Assembly: GCF_001274945.1 (NCBI RefSeq)
Contig: NZ_LILB01000001.1
Span: 868,078 to 932,077 of the forward strand
DNA from: Viridibacillus arvi
GTDB taxonomy: Bacteria; Bacillota; Bacilli; Bacillales_A; Planococcaceae
Direction: 5' to 3'
DNA: 64,000 nt
The notes beneath the pieces were generated by a model. That model did not search any database. It was not told where the DNA came from and saw only the letters and a list, made by a program, of their open reading frames with translations. A program made the translations under genes and the position numbers. Below, piece after piece: positions 53,534 through 61,812 of this stretch; the stretch's first letter is position 1; each line of letters begins with the position of its first letter.

Positions 53534-54259
53534 ATGAAACGATGGACCACTGGACAGGTATCAAAGCAGCGAAATGTCTCCGTTCGCACACTTCGTTATT
53601 ACGATCAGATTGATCTCCTCACACCAAGTTTTAAAGAAGATAATGGTCGACGATATTATTCAGAAGAGGATTTGTTTAAATTAGAAAAAATCATCATTCT
53701 AAAATCACTTTCTCTTCCACTCGAAAATATACGCGATTTATTAAATAAACTATCCTATAAACAAATTCTAATTTCGCATCACAATTATCTACAAGATGAA
53801 CTTTCCAAACTTCAAACAAGCATTACTAATACAAAATCTTTAATCAATATGGTCGACTTGGAAGAATCTTTGTCTTGGGAACGTGTCTCTCAACTTATTC
53901 AAATTTCACAAAATAGCTCTAAAAAATGGATTGACTATTTTGAAGTTGATGAAAAGTTACTCTTGCAAGAGACCATTCCAAATCTCGGCAACAATGATAG
54001 GACCACACATCAGTATATTTCTTTGCTACGACGAATTGAATGGTGTATAAAACACGATATTAAACCTGAATCAAACGAAGGTCATCAAATTGCTTGCGAG
54101 TTAATAGAAATATCAAACGATACTTTTCAAGGAGATACGAAGTTGATGGATAAGTTCTGGGAAGTCAGAAAACTGCCCTCTGAGGAAACGGGCCTATACC
54201 CGATTTCGGAAGAAGTACTGGAGTATGTGGAGCGTTGTATTGCTAATGTAACAGGTTAG
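53534..54259 (+). CDS. MerR-family regulator with long C-terminal domain
   Basis: ATG 53534 follows AGGAGGG; the frame upstream has no signal. The first 70 residues are a MerR DNA-binding domain (TTGQVSKQRNVSVRTLRYYDQID, LFKLEKIIILKSLSLPLENI), followed by a coiled-coil dimer helix. The C-terminal part from about residue 120 is helical and acidic like TipA-type effector domains. No metal-binding cysteines. Target may be the divergent CPBP gene. Confidence 0.9.
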   Translation: MKRWTTGQVSKQRNVSVRTLRYYDQIDLLTPSFKEDNGRRYYSEEDLFKLEKIIILKSLSLPLENIRDLLNKLSYKQILISHHNYLQDELSKLQTSITNTKSLINMVDLEESLSWERVSQLIQISQNSSKKWIDYFEVDEKLLLQETIPNLGNNDRTTHQYISLLRRIEWCIKHDIKPESNEGHQIACELIEISNDTFQGDTKLMDKFWEVRKLPSEETGLYPISEEVLEYVERCIANVTG

Positions 54260-54317
54260 GCATAAGTATATGAATGGTCGGGGTAATTAGCATAATATAA
54301 TAAACACAAACGGCTTA

Positions 54318-54401
54318 TTCAACTAGCCTACCCCGTTAGTTGAATAAAAAAAGAGCTGTCTGAACAGCTCAACGATCTTCTTCCAAAGTACCCGTTAGTT
54401 G
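54318..54401 (-). repeat. Element A copy 2
   Basis: Starts TTCAACTAGCCTACCCCG, hairpin GAGCTG(TCTGAA)CAGCTC, ends CCCGTTAGTTG. Its last block supplies the stop codon region of the uridine phosphorylase frame ending at 54395, so it abuts the gene directly. Confidence 0.9.
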
Positions 54402-55167
54402 CTATTGTTATCTGCATTGATTAAATTCTTTATTGCATTTACAGCAATTTGAATAGCAGGCTCAATATCATAATTTCCGACATTAGATAATCCTGCTTTT
54501 TCCCTTTCTTGATTTGCCACCGCTAGAAGAATCGTACCACATCTAACTTTTAAGTAACTTGCAACTGTAAATAGTGCTGCTGATTCCATTTCAGAACCTA
54601 AGCACCCTAAGTCTAGCCACGCTTGCCATTTGCCAACTAATTCATAGCTAACTGGTTTCGTTTCTGGTGAATGTTGTCCATAGAAAGAATCTTTACATTG
54701 AACTACACCAACATGTGGATTTCTGCCTTCATCTTTCGCCGCTCCTATTAAAGCACTCACAATCTCATAATTCGCCACTGCTGGAAATTCGATAGGTGCA
54801 TATTCTTTACTTGTTCTTCCATTCTTACCGCACCAGTTGCCACGATTAAATCTCCACCTTGAACATCCAGATCCATTCCTCCACAAGTTCCCACGCGAAT
54901 AAATGTATCTGCTCCAGCATCTACCAATTCTTGTATGGCAATAGCAGCACTTGGACCACCAATTCCAGTTGATGCTACGCTTACTTTCACCCCATTTAAG
55001 TAGCCTGTATATGTTGTATATTCTCTTAAATCCGCTACTTTTTCAGCATTCTCTAAATATTTGGCTATAACTTCACAACGCTTTGGATCTCCTGGCACAA
55101 TTACATATTTGCCTACTTCTCCGTCACGTACTCCAATATGAAACTGTTTACCATCTGCTTTTTTCAT
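54395..55167 (-). pseudogene. udp: Uridine phosphorylase, single-base frameshift
   Basis: ATG 55167 ([20 protein letters not shown]) begins a clear Udp: [46 protein letters not shown]. After VATGAVRME the frame shifts: GAA-GAA-CAA replaces the expected GAA-GGA-ACA, consistent with loss of one G near 54815. The correct sequence resumes as [19 protein letters not shown] and continues to [19 protein letters not shown] and the end at 54395. The full-length enzyme (about 256 residues) would cleave uridine to uracil and ribose-1-phosphate. Either a genuine null or a sequence error. Confidence 0.9.
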
Positions 55168-55329
55168 AATCATTTCCTCTTTTCATTTTATATTAGTAAG
55201 TCTTAACTCTATCTTTTGTTTTTATAAGCCAAAATATTTTTTGCTAATGAACATTACAGACATTCCCATTTATCCTAAAATATCTAATATATAATATTCA
55301 ACTTTTTCATTCTCTTCCTTTTTCTCTTG

Positions 55330-55415
55330 TTCAACTAAACTGCCTCGTTAGTTCAATAAAGAAAAAAGAGCTGCATATGGAACTCAATGATCTTCAAGAA
55401 GCACCCGTTAGTTTT
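55330..55415 (-). repeat. Element A copy 3
   Basis: TTCAACTAAACTGCCTCG to GCACCCGTTAGTTTT; the hairpin reads GAGCTGCATATGGAACTC, imperfect. Lies between the udp start and a small frame. Confidence 0.85.
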
Positions 55416-55446
55416 GAATTACTTATTTTTTTCAGGATAAATTTTA

Positions 55447-55608
55447 TTAAGAATAGAGTATATTATCCAAAATGGTATAGGTAAAGCTTACTATGAAAGC
55501 TCTTTGGTTAGCAGGTATTACATAAAGTAAAATAAATAATGAAATTACGAAAGGTATTGTTAGTGACCAGTAAATCTTTTTATTTAAATTAAACAATTTT
55601 GATTTCAC
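55447..55608 (-). CDS. Small single-TM protein, 53 aa (possible)
   Basis: A frame from GTG 55608 (or TTG 55596) to TAA at 55447 encodes KSKLFNLNKKIYWSL, a hydrophobic segment TIPFVISLFILLYVIP, and a tail ANQRAFIVSFTYTILDNILYS. AAGGAAGTG gives a usable ribosome site for the TTG. A basic N-terminus and one membrane segment fit small membrane peptides. Family not recognised. Confidence 0.4.
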   Translation of the reverse strand: MKSKLFNLNKKIYWSLTIPFVISLFILLYVIPANQRAFIVSFTYTILDNILYS

Positions 55609-55661
55609 TTCCTTTATATACTATTAACTTTTACTTCTGCGAAATAGGGTATAACTCCTAA

Positions 55662-55730
55662 TTGAAGTAAACTGCTCAGTTAGTTCAATAAGAAAAAGGC
55701 TCTACTTCTTATTGAAGTAAAGCCTCCTAT
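55662..55730 (-). repeat. Element A, degenerate copy
   Basis: TTGAAGTAAACTGCTCAG, TTAGTTCAATAAGAAAAA and GAAGTAAAGCCTCC keep the order of the element, but the hairpin arms are replaced by a GGCTCTACTTC / GAAGTAAAGCC pair. Confidence 0.6.
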
Positions 55731-55823
55731 AGCTTGAGTACAACCCTACACAATTGTATGATTATTTAGAACTGCCACCGCTTTAGTTGAAAATTTTAAA
55801 GAGCTTCCTTTTTAAAGGAAACT

Positions 55824-55862
55824 CTAATACCCCTTACTATTAGGTGATTTTTCTTGTGGCAT
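55824..55862 (-). CDS. Micro-ORF (12 aa) with strong, sequestered ribosome site
   Basis: ATG 55862 follows AGGAGGT by eight bases and encodes MPQEKSPNSKGY, then TAG. The binding site (55871-55877) lies in the 3' arm of a 10-bp hairpin, AGCACCTCCT / AGGAGGTGCT (55902-55911 with 55868-55877 on the transcript), which would hide it. A terminator-like hairpin follows on the minus strand (AGAGTTTCCTT / AAGGAAGCTCT). Could be a leader peptide, a small toxin-like peptide or a remnant. Confidence 0.3.
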   Translation of the reverse strand: MPQEKSPNSKGY

Positions 55863-55867
55863 CAAAA

Positions 55868-55911
55868 AGCACCTCCTAAAATTGATACGTTGATCGTACC
55901 AAGGAGGTGCT
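55868..55911. repeat. Inverted repeat giving ribosome sites on both strands
   Basis: AGCACCTCCT and AGGAGGTGCT, 24 bp apart. On the plus strand AGGAGGT is seven bases before TTG 55916, which opens a 30-codon frame ending at 56008 (MDMRCLIGGLLYFSNSNQA...). On the minus strand it serves the 12-codon frame. Coding status of either is unproven. Confidence 0.55.
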
Positions 55912-56035
55912 ACATTTGGATATGCGTTGTTTGATTGGGGGCTTACTTTATTTCTCTAACTCCAACCAAGCCACACTCGACATGTATCGAGTGCTGACAA
56001 TAGAATAAACTAAGATGTGGATGTATTCAGCTAAG

Positions 56036-57259
56036 TTATCCCCGTTTCAGCTTTAATAAATACACTGGTAAATATGCTGCAATTAACATAGGTATAACCA
56101 GCTTCACTTGAAAGATCATGATTAAAAGCAAAAAAACTGCCAGCGGCTTCCTGAGTACTGCACTGGTGAGAGATGTGGTGACTATGGCAATGGTTGTTAC
56201 TGGATCTATCGAGAATAACGACGCAATTCCATAGCCTATGCTTACCCCTGCGAAAATAATAGGAAATATATGTCCTCCTCGCCAACCTGAGGCTAAACAA
56301 AATTCAGTTAAAAATAGCTTTAAAATACCTATTGCCAATAATAAATAAGCTGACATACCGGTCCACTTAGTAGCTATTTCGGTTAACTCATGCTCCCCCG
56401 AAAATAAAGTAATAGGAAGAATTGTACCGACTAATCCTAGTACTATCCCGCCAATAACAGCCCTAATGACTTTATAATTTTCAAGTGGTTTGAGTATTTT
56501 TTGGGCGCTATGACTAAAAAAATTATATAATTTTGCAAGCAATACTCCTAAAAGGATCAGCGGAATTATTGCTAATATTTCATATCTTTCTAATACTGGT
56601 GTACCAAAATCTGCTATGGAAAATTGTTTGTTATCTATTTTGGATAATAGTATAAATACAGAAAAACCTGCAGCAGTAGTTAATGAATATACAACTATCT
56701 TTATCAGCTTAATTTGCTTTGATTCTTTTTTATCTTCAAACAATGTACTAACTCCAAATTGCGGCGCCCTAAAAACCATACCCATTGTTGTCTCAATACT
56801 ATATTCGATGATGATATCTCCATGTTCATTTAATACAGAATTTTTCTTAACTAATGATTTCAAAACATCTCCTGCCCACGTAGAAAGGCCTCCTACAATC
56901 CCGACTAAAGCCGCCTCGGGACCAAGACTGGCTCCAAAAGAAAGTACACAAATTGCAGTTATGGCGCCCTTAAACACTGAACTGTAATCAATTCTTTTTG
57001 TTTGCTTGAATTCTGCTAATACTTCATCTGTTAATCGTGGGTAATTACCAAGGTACTTTTGAGATAGACCTATCAAAATACCGCCAACTACACTCACGAT
57101 TAGTGTCCAATATCCAATATCAATTACATTCGGCAAATCAACCCATAAAAAGCGAGTCGTTACAGAAATAATAGCGAGAAAGCTCCATACGAGAAGCCCA
57201 ATAAATCCCCCTGTAACGATGCTATATAGAATAAAAGTACCTGCTCCTATAAACTTCAT
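56036..57259 (-). CDS. ClC family chloride channel/transporter, atypical gating motifs
   Basis: ATG 57259 gives 407 residues with about 10-12 helices; an ATG at 57304 has no binding site. SFGASLGPEAALVGIVGG corresponds to the GREGP filter region and GWRGGHIFPIIFAGVSIG to the GxFxP helix. The first GSGIP helix is not recognisable (GNYPRLTDEV at that place), and the glutamate of GREGP is displaced to the position after GP. This variant is seen in YfeO-like ClC branches. It may move chloride or another anion. Confidence 0.8.
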   Translation of the reverse strand: MKFIGAGTFILYSIVTGGFIGLLVWSFLAIISVTTRFLWVDLPNVIDIGYWTLIVSVVGGILIGLSQKYLGNYPRLTDEVLAEFKQTKRIDYSSVFKGAITAICVLSFGASLGPEAALVGIVGGLSTWAGDVLKSLVKKNSVLNEHGDIIIEYSIETTMGMVFRAPQFGVSTLFEDKKESKQIKLIKIVVYSLTTAAGFSVFILLSKIDNKQFSIADFGTPVLERYEILAIIPLILLGVLLAKLYNFFSHSAQKILKPLENYKVIRAVIGGIVLGLVGTILPITLFSGEHELTEIATKWTGMSAYLLLAIGILKLFLTEFCLASGWRGGHIFPIIFAGVSIGYGIASLFSIDPVTTIAIVTTSLTSAVLRKPLAVFLLLIMIFQVKLVIPMLIAAYLPVYLLKLKRG

Positions 57260-57704
57260 TCTCTTATTGCCCCACTTTCCTAAAAAGCACAGATCCTGAT
57301 GCATTAAAAATTTCTGACGTTGCCACTGACATGCTTCGTTACATAATTATCTCTTATCAATACTGGTGTTAGACATCTCAGCAGAAAAATAGTTTCCACA
57401 TGAATGAAATGCGTGAGCTAAATCTCAGTATGCCCGAAATATAAAAAAGCGCAGCGTTATGGTACGCATGACGGCTTACGCTTGTCCTTTTGGTAGATAC
57501 TCTAATAAATCTACATGCCATAATCTCATTTTTTATTTCTCCTTATTTCAAAAATACGGTTCTATTATTGACTAACAATATTTCTCTACAAACAACCCTT
57601 CTTATTCAACTAATCTGCCTCTTTAGTTGAAGAAGAAAAAAGAGCCGCCTAAGCAGCTCGACGATCTTAAACTAAAGCACCCGCTAGTTGAATAGCTTAA
57701 AAGC
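57260..57704. other. Intergenic, 445 bp, with repeat element A
   Basis: Contains a weak hairpin AAGCG..CGCTT near 57446-57482 and Element A copy 4 (57605-57694). No gene. Confidence 0.55.
57605..57694 (-). repeat. Element A copy 4
   Basis: TTCAACTAATCTGCCTC, hairpin GAGCCGCCTAAGCAGCTC, end ACTAAAGCACCCGCTAGTTG. It ends 10 bp from the HD gene stop and can terminate it. Confidence 0.9.
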
Positions 57705-58328
57705 CTATGAGGGATAAGCTTTTGTCCTTATATCATCGGTGTCCAAACCAGATTCTTTAAGTTTTTGGATACCATCCGCTTCTATTAAATCTTTTAGCTC
57801 GGTCAATACTGGGTCAAAGTCAGTATGTTTTCCCAACATGTAAGTCATTTCATATTCAATCGGTAACCATGTATCTATATCCGCTTCATTATGTTGAATT
57901 TGCGCTTCCAATTTATCTAAGGCATTCGCAACTTTAGCTTCGTAAGTGTTTTTTTGCTCGAATTCAAACCAATAATCATAAAACAACTGACCACTCTCTC
58001 CTCCTAACAAATCACGGATTCTTTCAATTGCAGCAATTTCATTCTTTACTTTAATTTCTTTGGCCTCTGAATTATTCATTGTTTCAAAAGCAGGAATATC
58101 AGTTGCATATGCTTCTACTAAGTCATGGATAATAATCATTTTGAGAAGTTTTTCACTATCTACTTTTAATGGAAGGGACGATTCTATTGCCATTGCCATT
58201 AAGGCAACACGCCATGTATGTTCTGCAACACTTTCTCGACGACCATCTGACAACCAGCTATGTCGTAATTCCATTTTTAGTTTTTCTCCCAGTTTAATCA
58301 GTTCTAAAACACTTTTTAGATGTTGCAT
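57705..58328 (-). CDS. HD-domain phosphohydrolase (YfbR-like)
   Basis: The 207-residue protein has SVAEHTWRVALMAMAI (first His), IIIHDLVEAYATDIPAF (HD pair) and KVANALDKLEAQIQH (last Asp), a complete metal site. Family members of this length, such as YfbR and eukaryotic HDDC2, dephosphorylate 5'-deoxynucleotides. AGAGGAG is upstream. Element A copy 4 lies directly after the stop. Confidence 0.88.
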   Translation of the reverse strand: MQHLKSVLELIKLGEKLKMELRHSWLSDGRRESVAEHTWRVALMAMAIESSLPLKVDSEKLLKMIIIHDLVEAYATDIPAFETMNNSEAKEIKVKNEIAAIERIRDLLGGESGQLFYDYWFEFEQKNTYEAKVANALDKLEAQIQHNEADIDTWLPIEYEMTYMLGKHTDFDPVLTELKDLIEADGIQKLKESGLDTDDIRTKAYPS

Positions 58329-58718
58329 AGTTTAATGCTCCTCTACATTTTTGTATTTTTAAAATAACTCCATTAATGAAAACTAATTTAGTTTAAATCA
58401 ACCTTCATATAAAGGTCTATTCTTTTTAAAGATTATTCTTCTTTCAAATCCTTCTTCAACTAACCTGCCCCGTTAGTTGAATAAGACAAAGAGCTGTCTA
58501 AACAGCTCAACGATCTTCTACTAAAGCACCCGTTAGTTTAAGTGCGTTATTTCACAAACTATTGTTGGAACATCTGATTCCCTTCCTTAAATTGAATTAA
58601 ATCCCATAATTGTAGCATCCTTTTATAAAAAAGTTTGATAATTTTTGTAATCCTTGCTAATTAAAGCGCCCTATAATTGAATGTTTTTTTATTTGTAGTA
58701 TTTTGCCCATGGATATGC
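58329..58718. other. Intergenic, 390 bp, with repeat element A
   Basis: Holds Element A copy 5 (58455-58541) and AT-rich sequence. No gene or further signal. Confidence 0.55.
58455..58541 (-). repeat. Element A copy 5
   Basis: TTCAACTAACCTGCCCCG / TTAGTTGAA forms a perfect 9-bp stem; then GAGCTG(TCTAAA)CAGCTC and ACTAAAGCACCCGTTAG. The cleanest copy. Confidence 0.92.
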
Positions 58719-60125
58719 TTATGTAATTTTCTTTTTAAGAATTGTTATTATTAAAGTCATAATTCCATTAAGAGCAAATATTGCTACCAAACAATAGATT
58801 AATAATGCTATGTCCGGTGCGAAGAAACTAATACTTTTCCATGGGGTACCTATAACATAAACAAATAGTGGGATCAGTCCCACAGCTAGGAGGAGTGAAA
58901 TGATTCCAACAGTAAACGCTATTTTTTTATTTAGAACCTTCTTTCTTCTAAGACTGATGAAATAGATTATCGTTAAAATAGCTAAGAGTAATGTAATCCC
59001 TAGTAAACTCCATTGGATACTATAGCTTTGTACAGGCAATTCATCTGGACCTTTCCCGCTCAGGATAGATCGAATTCCATTCATTATATGAGAAACTTGA
59101 GCATCTTCTATAAAATTATATTTATTGGTTAAAAGTACTGCTGCAATATTTTCTTCAGGTATAAAAAACATTTGCGCTCTAAAATCAGAGGTGGCCCCAC
59201 CGTGGAAAGGGTAATGTTCTGTTTTAGAAAAATGCCAACCGTAACCGTATGTTTTACCTTCTACTGGAGGAGTTTTTAATAACTCAAGGTTTTGTTCTGA
59301 TAATAAGTCTCCGCCCTCTAACATAAATTTTAAAAATTTCGCTAAATCATTTGAACTTGAAGCAATATAGCCGTAAGGTGCTCCCGCATGATCATAAAAT
59401 CCATCACTTACAACTGGCTTACCAAACCATGACTCAAAACCTGGGATGTATCCTTTTTCTACCGCACTTTCATAATCAGCAGCGGAATTTTCCATACCAA
59501 GGGGGGTGAAAATATTCGTATTCAAAAAATCTGAAAAGGTTTGATTCGAAACATTTTCAACAATTGCCCCTAAGAGTAAATAGTTAGCAGAGTTATATTC
59601 ATAAACCTCTCCAGGCTCATGAGATAACGCTACACCACTAAGTTCTTTTATAGCTTGAGTGATTGCCCCCTCTTTTGGCCTATCCTTGTCCGTCACTTTA
59701 AGACCTTCAATCTCACTAATACCACTTGTTTGTTCTAATAGATGCAAAACTGTAATTCGTTTTGAACTGTCTGTTTGATAGGTAAACGATGGGATATAGG
59801 ACTGTATCGGTTCATCCAGCTTTATTTTGTCATCTTCCACTAACATCATAATACAAAGAGATGTAATTGGTTTGCTTAAAGAACCGATAAGAAACGGTGT
59901 GTCTGCTGTTACATTTGACCCATCACTTAAAACACCCCATTGATTGTGATAAATCGTTTCCCCGTTTTCTAATATCGCCAATGATGTGCCGGGAATATTA
60001 TACATATCTAAGGACTCTTTCATAAAATTTGTTATTTTTTGTTTAGTATCTTCCGTTTTAGCTGAAGCAGAAAAAGGGGATAGTAGGAGTAGTAAGCTCC
60101 CTAAAAAAATGATTGCTTTTTTCAT
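58719..60125 (-). CDS. Serine beta-lactamase-like hydrolase (class C/PBP4* family) with membrane tail
   Basis: ATG 60125 (MKKAIIFLGSLLLLLSPFSASA) follows GAGGAG and gives a clear signal peptide. The 468-residue protein has Ser82-Leu-Ser-Lys85 as the nucleophile motif, YNSANYLLLGAI as the tyrosine motif (YNS instead of YSN) and YPFHGGATSDF as the third box. Four C-terminal membrane segments follow (SLLGITLLLAILTIIYFI onward). It is an extracellular, membrane-tethered hydrolase or D-peptidase; true beta-lactam resistance should not be assumed. Confidence 0.9.
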   Translation of the reverse strand: MKKAIIFLGSLLLLLSPFSASAKTEDTKQKITNFMKESLDMYNIPGTSLAILENGETIYHNQWGVLSDGSNVTADTPFLIGSLSKPITSLCIMMLVEDDKIKLDEPIQSYIPSFTYQTDSSKRITVLHLLEQTSGISEIEGLKVTDKDRPKEGAITQAIKELSGVALSHEPGEVYEYNSANYLLLGAIVENVSNQTFSDFLNTNIFTPLGMENSAADYESAVEKGYIPGFESWFGKPVVSDGFYDHAGAPYGYIASSSNDLAKFLKFMLEGGDLLSEQNLELLKTPPVEGKTYGYGWHFSKTEHYPFHGGATSDFRAQMFFIPEENIAAVLLTNKYNFIEDAQVSHIMNGIRSILSGKGPDELPVQSYSIQWSLLGITLLLAILTIIYFISLRRKKVLNKKIAFTVGIISLLLAVGLIPLFVYVIGTPWKSISFFAPDIALLIYCLVAIFALNGIMTLIITILKKKIT

Positions 60126-60140
60126 TGTTTTTCTCCTCAT

Positions 60141-60270
60141 ATTAACAATCAACATTCTATTAAACTCTAATTGTTTCTTTTTTTAAATATATCTCTAATA
60201 AGTCAATTAACAATCAACGTTCTATTAAACTCTAATTGTTTCTTTTTTTAAATATATCTCTAATAAGTCA
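60141..60270. repeat. 65-bp tandem duplication covering the TetR 3' end
   Basis: Unit 60141-60205 and unit 60206-60270 differ at one base; a third start (ATTAACAAT) follows at 60271. The second unit includes the last codons and stop of the TetR gene, so the first is an untranslated copy of that tail. Confidence 0.95.
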
Positions 60271-60794
60271 ATTAACAATTTATACGTTTGATCAAGGTCA
60301 AATTCGTCATCGAACATTTTTTGGAGGGCTAGTCCATCGAAGCAAGCCAATAAAATACCGGCAAGGGCATCAGTTTCTTTAGCTTCAACGATTAGGTTCT
60401 TTAAGGGATTAGAAAGACTCTCTCTCCCGTTTAGTAAAATGTTTGCTACTTCTTGTTTATATGGATCATTCTTTAATCCTAAAGAATAAAGCTCATATCT
60501 CCAACGATACCAATCAGGATCTTTTTCAACTCTTGATTTAATTTCAAACAAAACATCCAATGGATTTATTTCCGACTCTTTTTTGCCATCATATTGAATA
60601 TGGTATCGTTTTTGAATATCACTCTGGACGGAGAATAACAACTCTTCCTTATTCTTAAAATAATAATGAACAAGTCCAGGAGTAATGCCAGCTTCGTGAG
60701 CAATGTCCTTTATAGAGGCACTATTGAATCCCTTCCTGCTAAAAACTTTATATGCTGCATCAATTAATCTTTGACGTTTATCCTTAGCACTCAT
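60225..60794 (-). CDS. TetR-family regulator
   Basis: ATG 60794 (MSAKDKRQRLIDAAYKVFSRKGF) after AAGGAG gives 189 residues. The N-terminal helix-turn-helix is FNSASIKDIAHEAGITPGLVHYYFKNKEELL. The rest is a helical effector domain with ILLACFDGLALQKMFDDEFD. It lies just upstream of, and on the same strand as, the beta-lactamase-like gene, which it may control. The gene tail is duplicated in tandem. Confidence 0.9.
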   Translation of the reverse strand: MSAKDKRQRLIDAAYKVFSRKGFNSASIKDIAHEAGITPGLVHYYFKNKEELLFSVQSDIQKRYHIQYDGKKESEINPLDVLFEIKSRVEKDPDWYRWRYELYSLGLKNDPYKQEVANILLNGRESLSNPLKNLIVEAKETDALAGILLACFDGLALQKMFDDEFDLDQTYKLLIDLLEIYLKKETIRV

Positions 60795-60861
60795 TTTATC
60801 TCTCCTTATTGTTTGGTCGACCAACCAAATTATATTTCGTATCGCAGCAAAAAGTCAATTG
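60795..60861 (-). promoter_or_regulatory. Promoter and 12-bp palindromic operator of TetR gene
   Basis: On the minus strand TTGACT and TATAAT are 18 bp apart (about 60855-60827). The perfect palindrome TTGGTCGACCAA (60813-60824) directly follows the -10 and precedes the ribosome site, fitting autorepression. Confidence 0.75.
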
Positions 60862-61216
60862 AATATTCAAAATTTTCCTGCTTTTTTTAATATAAAGTAG
60901 CGTTATTTCTTAAAAAAGTTTGGCTGTTAAAAGAAAATCATCAAGCAAAAATCCCTTTTTTTATACAATTAAATGGCCCGATTGTTGAACAAAGAAATAC
61001 TTTACAAAATAGATCTAAAATCAAACTTTGTTATAAATGATCAGGCTTTTTTATAAATTATTGAACTTTAATTTAAATTCACAGTATTTGTTCAACTAAA
61101 CTGCCCCGTTAGTTCAATAAAGAAAAAAAGAGCTGCATATGCAACTCAATGATCTTCAAGTAAAGCACCCGTTAGTTTAATAAAAAAATTTCACAAACAA
61201 TTGTGAGCTAAAGCGA
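60862..61216. other. Intergenic, with repeat element A
   Basis: Contains Element A copy 6 (61091-61182). No coding potential otherwise. Confidence 0.5.
61091..61182 (-). repeat. Element A copy 6
   Basis: TTCAACTAAACTGCCCCG to GTTAGTTTAA; hairpin GAGTTGCATATGCAGCTC with seven Ts on the minus strand. Identical over at least 70 bp to copy 7 at the window edge. Lies 35 bp past the gene ending at 61217. Confidence 0.92.
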
Positions 61217-61621
61217 TTATTTATCTTTATTTCTCTGTTCCAACCAATCCCAATAAGCACCGTAAATCTCATCGTGCAGAAATTCCTCGTTCTCTTCTTC
61301 CTCATTCAGCTCACGCTCACTTAGTGCTAATCCCAGCCAAGTCTTATCAACCTCAACAATATTAGGGTCTGCAACAGCGTCCAATAAGGCGAAAGCATCG
61401 TGGAATGCTCCCAGAATAGTGTCTCTGACTGTTTTTTCAATAGCTGATAAAGCTACATCATCAAAATTATATTTTTTTAAAGCATTTACTTCTTCTTTAC
61501 TCAACTTAAACTCATCCCATATAATGTTATCTTCGGATGGGTCTACAAGTTGATTTCGTATCTCTGAGTAATCTTTAATTATTTCGTGTAGTTCAATTAA
61601 AAATACTTTCCTTGGGTCCAT
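61217..61621 (-). CDS. Hypothetical acidic protein, 134 aa
   Basis: ATG 61621 is used because a TTG four codons earlier touches the GGAGGT site. The protein (MDPRKVFLIELHEIIKDYSEI...) is helical and strongly acidic, with SERELNEEEENEEFLHDEIY and a final YWDWLEQRNKDK. A similar style is found in small Bacillus proteins of phage or immunity type, but I cannot name a family. Monocistronic, terminated by Element A. Confidence 0.65.
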   Translation of the reverse strand: MDPRKVFLIELHEIIKDYSEIRNQLVDPSEDNIIWDEFKLSKEEVNALKKYNFDDVALSAIEKTVRDTILGAFHDAFALLDAVADPNIVEVDKTWLGLALSERELNEEEENEEFLHDEIYGAYWDWLEQRNKDK

Positions 61622-61692
61622 TTTGAACTTCAACCTCCGTTAGTTTAGAACTTTATAAGTAATCTTTTTCGCCTTGCATAACTTTTTTTCCT

Positions 61693-61722
61693 TCTTCTAC
61701 TAAAGCACCCGTTAGTTGAATA
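61693..61722 (-). repeat. Element A, 3' fragment
   Basis: TTCTACTAAAGCACCCG and TTAGTTGAATAG match only the last third of the element; no hairpin part precedes it. Confidence 0.75.
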
Positions 61723-61812
61723 GCAACTATCTTTTAGAAAATAGCCATAAACTAGAACAGTTATTTAAGTTTTTCAATCTAACCGGAAGAATGGTATCTA
61801 TTAGTTCCTATG

